Origin: Anastatus disparis
Taxonomy: Eukaryota; Arthropoda; Insecta; Hymenoptera; Eupelmidae
Length of the DNA: 64,000 bases
NCBI GenBank assembly: GCA_017163975.1
Contig: JAFFSR010000310.1
Location: forward strand, 1 to 64,000
Direction: 5' to 3'
Shown: piece after piece, positions 56,478 to 64,000 of the stretch
Numbering within the stretch: position 1 is the first letter of the stretch
Layout: the number at the start of each line of letters is the position of its first letter
Position numbers and translations under genes: made by a program
Notes under the pieces: model-generated
The model's input: the letters and a program-made list of their open reading frames with translations, nothing else
Database searches by the model: none
Told to the model about the DNA's origin: nothing

Positions 56478-57296
56478 TTAATTTAATTCAATCTCATTAT
56501 TCCTAATTTTATCATCGTTATAATTTATGCTAATATCATCAAAATCCATTAAATAATCATTTTGTCTTAAAAAATTTTTTTGCGAAGAGTCATTGTCAAT
56601 TTCCATTGGAATTATTTTAAGATAAGAATCCTTTGGATTGCAATACATTTGCATCATTTTTTTTTGTTCTGCTAATAACTGCATTTGTAATTTTTTTTCA
56701 AGAAGTTCAATCTCAGCGTTATCTAAATTTAATGGTATTTTATTTAAGCAAGGTTCATGACAAAAACTTCTTCTTATCATGTCCGGTGGATTATTGTAAT
56801 TGATAGTTGCATTATTATAATTATGTAAAATTGGAAACATTGTTATTCGCTGTGCTTCAAAAATTTTCAATAAATGTAATCGCATTTGGGAAATATCGTA
56901 TTTTAAGCAAAATGGACATAAATTGTAAAGTACTGAAACAGCAAAAGCAATTTCAAAAACGCCGCAATCATAATTACTTGTTTGTGATGTTTCGAAAACT
57001 ATGCTTAATTCAGATTTGTTCGAAAATAATTTGTTTATATAGATTTTATGCTCATCTTGTAAATATTTAAGATTGAAGCTGTCATATATATGAATTATTT
57101 TATTATTATAATACATACAAATCCAGTGAACACTTTTGAAATTTTCAGAAAATAATAATTGTATAAAGTGGGTATCAATAGGTACTGAATTAATGTGTTG
57201 CGGTTTTTGAATAAGTAAAGTTGATTGCATATTAATTAAGGTGCACCGTTTTAAAATATTATTAAATTCGAATATATGATTATCAGTTAACATCAA
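56478..57296 (-). CDS. Ulp1/C48-like cysteine protease, intact ORF next to the Helitron
   Basis: 271 codons from an ATG at 57293, without a stop or frameshift. The protease core shows the C48 order: His in SVHWICMYY (about H56), Asp in HIYDSFN (about D71), Gln in SQTSNYDCGVF (about Q104) and Cys in YDCGVFEIAFA (about C110). All four key positions are present, so a SUMO- or ubiquitin-protease-like activity is plausible. A Gln/Glu/Asn-rich, acidic tail follows (about 190-271). It is on the same strand as the Helitron and about 160 bp upstream of its repeats. It may be a Helitron ORF1 or an independent element gene; it does not resemble OTU, the protease more often linked to Helitrons. Confidence 0.8.
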   Translation of the reverse strand: MMLTDNHIFEFNNILKRCTLINMQSTLLIQKPQHINSVPIDTHFIQLLFSENFKSVHWICMYYNNKIIHIYDSFNLKYLQDEHKIYINKLFSNKSELSIVFETSQTSNYDCGVFEIAFAVSVLYNLCPFCLKYDISQMRLHLLKIFEAQRITMFPILHNYNNATINYNNPPDMIRRSFCHEPCLNKIPLNLDNAEIELLEKKLQMQLLAEQKKMMQMYCNPKDSYLKIIPMEIDNDSSQKNFLRQNDYLMDFDDISINYNDDKIRNNEIELN

Positions 57297-57300
57297 ATTA

Positions 57301-57429
57301 ATTCCACTATTAGACCAGGTGATCTACCCCGAAAGTATGACAATTTATATATTATTTACGTACAGAGTAAGTTTAGCAAAAAAGGGTAGAATTAGTGGTA
57401 ACAAATAACGGGTAAAATAAGCAGGTCTG
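57301..57429. other. Boundary between Helitron and Academ-like element
   Basis: Mixed sequence in which the true ends of both elements must lie. The left TIR of the Academ-like element may begin here, but the window ends before the other TIR can confirm it. Confidence 0.4.
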
Positions 57430-57915
57430 TAGCTTTATCGTTTTTCATTTATAACTCTGCCAAAGATGATCCACACTTCATAAAATTTAGTTCAGTAGTG
57501 GTTTTTTGTATCCCAAAAAAGTACAATTTTTTTTTACGATAACTCAATTGGTTTTTCAGAAATTTAATATTTTCGAAAAAAAGTCGTTATTTTCATGTAG
57601 CTGAAAAAGGGTTATTTCTTGCTCGAAACACTTCCAAAAGCGCTCATTCTTTTCGTAAACATTCCAACTTTCAGATAAAATAATAAAAATATACCTGTAC
57701 AAGCAAAAAAAAATCGTTTAAATCGCAAAAAACTGAGAAATAAAGGTATTTTTCTATTCATTTTTTAATATACGTCAAAATCAGATATTTTTCGTGGAAA
57801 TTCTTTCAATAAATAAATGTTACTTATTATGAATAAATTATGTTTACTTTATAAGACAATTAAATCATTCACATCCATCGGAATCAGAAGAAAAATTTTT
57901 ACTTGTTCAAAAAAA
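57430..57915 (+). repeat. Left terminal inverted repeat of the Academ-like element
   Basis: Inverse of 63521-64000, about 95% by eye (e.g. CTTCTGATTCCGATGGATGT at the inner end). The outer limit is uncertain. Confidence 0.9.
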
Positions 57916-58970
57916 TGCAGAAAATTATAAAATAGTGGCAAAGATTATACAGTGACTTATTTTTCGGTTCCTCAAACTTTCGCGCTTTTTTGAAATATAA
58001 TATACTATACATACTATGCATGTACTATGTGAAGCATAGTCTGTACTATATATACACACCCAGGACGATGTTAGTAGTAGCCTCGATCATCAGGTGGCGC
58101 GACAGTTAGGAGCGGCGGAAAATTTTCTATAGTGTGTAGATACTAGACTACAGTAAATATATCTATGTGTGTGTTTAGGAACACATTCTAGTCTCCCTGG
58201 TCTCGGACTGAGCTAGCAATTTCGGAGCAGTATGCTTTACAACTGTCGTTGCTACTGTTACGCTCAGTATTTATGTTGAAATAAACATCGATTTTTGTTT
58301 ATTCAATTGAAATAAATAAGTGTTGTTTTAAGTGACAATCTTTAAAAGTGTGTATTTCATCGTGAATATAGGTTAATATATGTGTATCCTTTTTAAAACG
58401 ATTGATTTTGAAATATACATGCCACCCGTATTTTGTAGTGTAGCATTTGTATATTTTGAAATGTATACTTTAATATAAACAATTTAAATATTAATTTAAT
58501 TAATAATTAACCTTTGAATATTGTTTTTGTAGTAGAAAGATTTTTGTTTATTGGCCGATTTAATCTATTGTGTTTTGGCGAACACTCCAAGTCAGAAAAC
58601 CGGAGGAACGACAGACTATATATATATATATATATATAGTCTGTGTATTCTCTTATCCGCGTTTGTACAGCACAGGCTGTCGAAGCGTCGTTGCTCCGGT
58701 TTTCTGACTTGGAGTGTTCGCCAAAACACAATAGAGTAAATCGGCCAATAAACAAAACTCTTTTCACTACAAAAACAATATATACCCGTAGATAGTTATA
58801 TATATATATATATAGAGCGTCATGAAATAATACATACATAATGTACTTGATGAAGTTTCATTATTTATTCACATTTATTTGATTTATTCCAAAAACAGTG
58901 AAACAATACGTCGTAAACATAAATATCTTTGAAATGTAATACAATATAATTTTTATAACAGGCTCCAAAG
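57916..58970 (+). other. Leader of the Academ-like gene
   Basis: Non-coding. Possible promoter near 58040-58060 (CTATATATACACACC) and a splice-acceptor-like TTTTTATAACAG at 58950-58961, just before the ATG at 58971. Contains the foldback 58518-58781. Confidence 0.4.
58518..58781. mobile_element. Short foldback MITE in the Academ leader
   Basis: 264 bp, arms ATTGTTTTTGTAGT...GAACACTCCAAGTCAGAAAA and inverse, centred on a (TA)n run. TA on both sides is possible. Confidence 0.75.
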
Positions 58971-59313
58971 ATGTCGGAAAATCCAGATCAAGTATGCATT
59001 TTATGCGGGGAGACCAAAGAAAGTGAGTTGCAGCACCTTCAAAAAAAAAGCTCTTGGAACTTTAGTCAAATTTAGTAAAGAAAGAAAGGATAACAGGCAC
59101 AGAACCTTTGAACAGTTAGAAAGCGCTTATGCTCACAAAAGTTGCAAAGAAAAGTATTGCAGAAGAAGTTCGATTGATGCAGCTGTGCAATCGACGAGCA
59201 AGAATATTTCCGCAGGTATGAAAATTAATGTCGATGCAAAAACGTTCAATTTTGGCGAGGATTGTCTTTTTTGTGGCAAAAGTGCTCTTTATCCTAAAAA
59301 AGATATACGTTAG
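58971..59313 (+). pseudogene. Academ-like gene: N-terminal zinc finger
   Basis: ATG at 58971 (MSENPDQVCILCGETKE), with CILC as the first Cys pair. A frameshift in the A run near 59040 is followed by SAYAHKSCKEKYCRR and FGEDCLFCGKSA, which supply further Cys pairs. The pattern is an 8-Cys type finger (CxxC, H-x3-C, C, CxxC). A TAG at 59311 interrupts the frame. Confidence 0.7.
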
Positions 59314-61894
59314 GTACAGAGTGACGATACGGCAAAAAAAATTAAAATAAAATTAGAAGAATGGGATCCGTTGGAATCTTTCAATAAACTATTACTTGCT
59401 CGATTGAAAAATGTTACAAGCTTGAAGGAAGCAAAAGCACGGTAACACGTAAAATGTATGAATAATTTTTATACAGAAACTACACACGATACAGTTGGAC
59501 GTCCACTTAGTAAAGAAACAGCAGATTTTGTTAATTACTGCATTAATTTTATAGAAAATAATTCAAATGACAATCAATTTTCTTTAAATGATATTAAAAC
59601 AGATTTTAATGGCGAAATTTCTGACGTCATTACAATAAAAAAGAAACTTAACGAACACTTTGATGGTGCTCTTAATTATTCCGTTATCAAAGGAGATTTG
59701 ATTATAGTTTTTACGAAGTCAGGGATTAAGAAACTGAATAACGATTTCTATGAAAACCGTGCATCTGATCCTGCAGAGGAACGTTTGCGAATTGTATGAA
59801 TGGCTGGACATATAATTGTCGAAGATATTCGCAAAAAAATTTATGATACAAATAATTATGAAATTTTTGATGCGGACGAAGATAATTTATTTAAACTTGT
59901 ATCCGAAACATTATCGGAAATAACCGATATTATAGTTAAAACTCATAAAGATCTCAGAAAACAAAAGTAACAATTTGAAATGGTCTAAAAGATCTGCTAC
60001 TGTTTCACATATATTAATTTCCTCTGCAAGACCCAGATCGTTCTTATCACCTACGTTATTGGCGTTATCGGCAATGATGCATAAAATGTATGCTTCAAAA
60101 GATTTAATAGAATCGTTGGCTTATCTAGGTTTGTGCGCATCTTACCATGAAACAAAACGATTCGAAACATCGATAATGCATGATTCTGATAATCATACTT
60201 GTTCAGACAATTCATACGTTCAATACGCCTTCGATAATGCCGACCACAACACGTGTACTATAGATGGTAAAAACACGTTTTACGCGATGGGAGGCATTAA
60301 AATCGTAACACCATCTTCAGCTGTGACAACAAAACAGAAAATTATTCGATTAAAAGAAACACCAACATCAGATATTGTAGAAAGATTTGGTTTTATACCT
60401 TTGAAAAATTTTAATAGGGGGAATTCGTTAGGATTGAAAAATGTTATAATTGAAAATGTTACGCAAGACAATAGCGATTTATTAAGTCTATCCACGACAG
60501 ACTTTTGTTGGCTTTATTCTAAATTTACCGATGATTCTTCAAAAGGATGGAAAAGTTTTATGGAGGATTATCATATTTTCGATTATTATCAAACTTAAAA
60601 AATGATTCCGCTTCCTTTTTTAAACAGCCCACCTAGCAACTACAATACTATATATTCCGTGCTAGATAAAGTTGCCGAAGATAACAAGAATAGTCGTCAT
60701 CAGACCATTTTTTTAGTGATGTTCGACTAACCTTTATACTTGAAAATGCGTGAAATATTAGCATGCACAGCAGATAGAAATCCTAATAATTTGGCTTCAA
60801 TAAGAGCTGGACTCAGAGGATTTCATAAGCTCATGTCCTTCCTTGGCTCAATAGGATTTATCATGGATGGAAGTGGTATAAAAGAAGCTCTAAGCACAAT
60901 TTATGCGGAAAACTCAGCAGACAAAGTACTGATAGGGCATGCTTATAGTCGAGCCATTCGAGGACATTTCCTTATACACTTAGCATCATCTAATATAATT
61001 TTTTCATCGTTACAATTGAGTGATGAAGAAATTACATGCTTGGAAGTACTTTTGCAGAGTTTAAGTACATCGGAATTTGCTGAAAATATTAAAAAGAAGG
61101 AAGTAGTAACTATCAAAGAAAAGTTTGTAAAGCGTTCGCAAGAATTGAAAACCAAAGGACGCACAAGTCAGCTTTGGGTGCAGTATTGGGAAATGATTCT
61201 ACTTGTTAAAAATTTTATAAGAGCTCAGCGATCTGGTAATTGGGATTTACATTTAAAATGTGTTGAAGAAATGATTCCTTTCTCCCACGCGACCGGGCAC
61301 ATATTGTATGCAAAATGTGCACATTTATACCTCCAAAACATGCGGAAATTAAAAGATTCAATGACTGAACTAGAATTTGAACGTTTCACAAGCGAAGATT
61401 TTTTTGCTATTCATCGCAGTGGTAAGTTTTGGTGTGGCATTTGGCCGGATATGATCACTGAGCAAGTTCTCATGAGAGCGATGAAAACCCAGGGTGGATT
61501 AACGCATGGACGTGGAGTTTCGGAAAGCGTATTAGCGAATTTCATATTAACGTTGATTATTCTTGTTGAAGTTTGTAATGAGGTTAAGGAATTTTGCAAT
61601 GTTACATCTACCACGTCTGAACAACATGTCGACGCTAGGGAGTCACAGATAACAAGAGACGTTAAAGATTTACAAAAATTATCGGCATTTTTTTATACGT
61701 ACAACCCCTTTCCTGATACAGAAAGCATTATGTCGATATATTCTGGTATTGTGGGAGGAGAATCTATAAACTGCTATGACGCGTATGCAATCGGTAAGAA
61801 GTCTGCAGAATTGATTGTTGGCCAAGATTTTGGAAGCGTTACAATACAACGAAAAATAAAGTGCTGTCACTTAAAACTGTTAGATCGTCGATAA
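59314..61894 (+). pseudogene. Academ-like transposase core
   Basis: Continues the same frame through stops at 59443 (TAA) and 59797 (TGA), with a VGRPLSKE...EAE-like region, then shifts frame near 59970. Signature blocks: FDNADHNTCTIDGKNTFYAM near 60225-60290; RAGLRGFHKLMSFLGSIGFIM at about 60800-60865, directly followed by GSGIKE and YAENSADKVLIGHAY; FWCGIWPDMITEQVLMRAMK then GGLTHGRG at about 61427-61515. These occur in a widespread family of invertebrate transposon proteins. The long part 60740-61894 is open for 384 codons. DNAD and the later acidic residues are candidate catalytic sites; that is inference. Confidence 0.75.
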
Positions 61895-62816
61895 AAATAA
61901 ACGATGAGAAAGTTGAAATTAATCCGTTATTGTTATTTCAAAGGATATCTTTGCAAATAAGAGATAGAAATGACATGAAAAGCTATCTCATGTACGAATT
62001 AGCTTCATATCCATTATCTCTTTTTAATGAAAATGGCTTTAAAAACAACTTAAAATCAGAATCGTATAAAGATTTTACGAGCAGCTCTGATTTTCCAAAC
62101 TCAACCAATGTTATTTATGTTATCGACGGTGGTTTTCTATTGCATAAAGTAGTTTGGCAAAAAAATAACAGCGTTGGAGGAATTAAAAAAAATATTTAAA
62201 TTATGTTCGAGACAATTATGCTAGAAATAGTTATATAATATTTTATGGCTATCCTGATGCTGATAAAACCAATTCTTCTGGTGACACAACATCAGTCTCG
62301 ACAAGTACAAAAGCAAGTGAACGTGCACGCAGGTTAATATCTACTGTACCGAACGTAAATGAATTTCAAGATCACATTAAAGTTTCTTTTTCATCTAAAT
62401 CGTTCTTATCAAATGAAAGAAATAAATGCAAATTGATTGAAGTACTATCTGAGGAATTTTCAGCTGCCGGATTCACCTGTCAACAAGCAGAAGAAGATGC
62501 TGATCACCTCATAGTCAATACGGCAATACAAGTTGCATAGAAGAACGAGACCGCTGTAGTGGTTGGTCAAGATGTCGATCTTCTTGTTTTGCTTAATCAA
62601 CTCAATGTTAAAAATTTAAACATTTTCTTTTACAAAGTAGGTACAAGTACTGTCAAAGATTGTTGCTATACAACAGATAATTTTAACTATAATGAACACA
62701 AAAAGTATCTTGCATTCTTGCATTGCTTTTCGGGTTGTGATACGACGTCTGGGTTTACTAGGAAAGGTAAAAAAACAACAGTAAAATCCTTGATATCCAT
62801 AAAAAAACTTTACTAA
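61861..62816 (+). pseudogene. Academ-like gene: XPG/FEN1-like nuclease
   Basis: The frame changes near 61860. Segments: NVIYVIDGGFLLHKVVW (about 62110-62160, XPG-N-like), then in another frame FYGYPDADK, FTCQQAEEDADHLIV (about 62480-62515, the XPG-I acidic motif), a TAG at 62538, VVVGQDVDLLVLL (62558-62592) and FLHCFSGCDTTSGF near 62715-62757. This order matches the XPG nuclease of Academ elements. It is broken by at least two frameshifts and one stop. Confidence 0.72.
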
Positions 62817-63454
62817 GCTAGCAGATATTTTCTATGATGTAAATACAGATAAAGAATTAATTGCGAAAAATGGAATTGAATTGCTAGCAGGAATTTACTC
62901 CAAAAAACAAAACTGTACTCTACATAATTTGAGGTATGAAATGTATCAAACAGCTTCAATCAAATCTACTTTTAAATTAGAAAAATTACCCCCTACTGAA
63001 GGAGCAGCAAGAGAACATTCCTTCAGGTCTTATTACCAGCTACAAAAATGGCTTGGTATTAAGAAAAATCCTACGGAGTGGGGCTGGAAACAATCGTAAG
63101 TTTTTTTAATGCCTAAATATACAGAAGAAAAATTGATTCTGGACAGCCTGCTTAAAAAAAATTCTTGCGCTTGTAAATCTGCTTGCAGCACTTTAAGATG
63201 TAGTTGCAGAAAACACGGATTAAAATGCACTATTCCATGTTCGAATTGTTACGGATTGAATGATTGTTCTAATGCAGAACAATTAGTTGTAGGCAGCACC
63301 GATGAGGAACAGTCGCAAGAATAAGAGGAATATTTGCAAACTTTGAATAAAAACGCCGCAGAAATGCAAGACCAAAAAGAAAAAAGAAGAAGAAGAAGAA
63401 GAAGAAGAAGAAGCTGAAGATCGATCGCAATTAAAACGGGCAAAATACAATTAA
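62817..63454 (+). pseudogene. Academ-like gene: C-terminal region with CXC domain
   Basis: Reads KLEKLPPTEGAAREHSFRSY and NPTEWGWK (about 62970-63090), then a Cys-rich CACKSACSTLRCSCRKHGLK followed by CTIPCSNCYG (63166-63255), a CXC/tesmin-type DNA-binding motif. The frame stops at 63324. An (AGA)n tract follows and a shifted frame would end at a TAA at 63452-63454 with an acidic then basic tail. Confidence 0.72.
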
Positions 63455-63520
63455 TGTTCTTGTACGTCATATTTGTACGTAAATATGTACATGTTATAAT
63501 ATTGAAGTTTTGTGTTTTCT

Positions 63521-64000
63521 TGAACAAGTAAAAATTTTTCTTCTGATTCCGATGGATGTGAATGATTTAATCGTCTTATAAAGTAAACATAATTCATTCA
63601 TAATAAGTAACATTTATTTATTGAAAGAATTTCCACGAAAAATATCTGATTTTGACGTATATTAAAAAATGAATAGAAAAATACCTTTATTTTTCAGTTT
63701 TTTTGCGATTTAAACGATTTTTTTTTGCTTGTACAGGTATATTTTTATTATTTTATCTGAAAGTTGGAATGTTTACAAAAAGAATGAGCGCTTCTGGAAG
63801 TGTTTCGAGCAAGAAATAACCCTTTTTCAGCTACATGAAAATAATGACTTTTTTTCGAAAATATTAAATTTCTGAAAAACCAATTGAGCTATCGTAAAAA
63901 AAAATTGTACTTTTTTGGGATATAAAAAACCACTACTAAACTAAATTTCATGAAGTGTGGATCATTTTTGGCAGAGTTATAAATAAAAAACGATAAATTT
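63521..64000 (+). repeat. Right terminal inverted repeat of the Academ-like element, cut by window end
   Basis: Inverse of 57430-57915; still matching at the last base of the window. Confidence 0.9.

Larger units (their letters stand above)
50760..57300 (-). mobile_element. Decayed Helitron with a Harbinger-type MITE and a linked cysteine protease gene
   Basis: In reading direction: Ulp1/C48-like protease, tandem coiled-coil repeats, Cys-rich N-terminal domain, Helitron-like N domain, Rep (HUH), SF1 PIF1-like helicase. Helicase breaks off at 50765, before the INKSQGQSF motif, so the 3' terminus is missing. No convincing TC or CTRR end with hairpin was found; borders are set by coding content. 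Many in-frame stops; the MITE at 52376-53039 interrupts it between Rep and helicase. Confidence 0.88.
57430..64000 (+). mobile_element. Academ-like DNA transposon with long TIRs, right end outside window
   Basis: Left TIR about 57430-57915 and right TIR 63521-64000 are near-identical inverted copies, and the right one is still matching at the window edge. Between them, one + strand gene region (58971-63454) encodes an 8-Cys-type N-terminal zinc finger, a large transposase-like core, an XPG/FEN1-like nuclease and a CXC (tesmin-like) Cys-rich end. A Cys8 finger plus XPG nuclease is, from memory, the mark of the Academ superfamily. Target duplication is not visible. Confidence 0.75.

Overview
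The window is AT-rich eukaryotic nuclear DNA made almost entirely of transposable elements, foldback elements and satellites. I found no host gene, rRNA, functional tRNA or CRISPR array. The element types (CsRn1/Kabuki-like and Osvaldo-like Ty3/gypsy retrotransposons, a Helitron, an Academ-like DNA transposon, a tRNA-derived SINE and many TIR-only elements) point to an arthropod, most likely an insect. The species cannot be told from this sequence.

Layout. 1-6281: 3' part of a decayed CsRn1-like retrotransposon on the + strand (element A: pol, a small third ORF, an unidentified coding remnant, stem-loop-rich tail, polypurine tract, 3' LTR). 6282-8460: AT-rich DNA with a TTAA-flanked foldback element. 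8461-19882: a complete 11.4 kb Osvaldo-like retrotransposon on the - strand (element B) with 1.2 kb LTRs, tRNA-Lys-type primer site, gag, protease, pol and a third ORF; it was later hit by two TTAA foldbacks and one hAT-type MITE. 21366-30044: a complete, young CsRn1-like retrotransposon on the - strand (element C), with nearly identical 252 bp LTRs and a 4 bp target duplication, but a stop in gag and a small deletion in RNase H. 30045-36641: nested foldbacks, including a Tc1-like 1.9 kb hairpin with a second family inserted in it, and a SINE with a perfect 12 bp target duplication. 36840-38205: a Helitron helicase fragment followed by a 38 bp minisatellite. 38641-44590: purine-rich repeats and a TGTATG-type satellite of about 4.4 kb, interrupted by a TIR element. 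44760-50600: several different satellites and foldbacks. 50760-57300: a decayed Helitron on the - strand (helicase, Rep, zinc-finger N-terminus) with an intact Ulp1/C48-like cysteine protease ORF upstream. 57430-64000: an Academ-like DNA transposon on the + strand with TIRs of about 480 bp; its right TIR runs off the window.

How the parts relate. The retrotransposons keep readable translation signals: canonical -1 slippery heptamers at the gag/pol border of element C and the gag/protease border of element B, each in the right register. All three carry an extra ORF 3' of pol; in B and C its ATG follows a splice-acceptor-like sequence, and in A and C the ORFs share a motif. Nesting gives a relative history. 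Several empty sites can be read out because they restore a host-element reading frame or palindrome. Nearly all TE proteins are broken; intact reading frames remain for the Helitron-linked protease, ORF3 of C and part of the Academ transposase.
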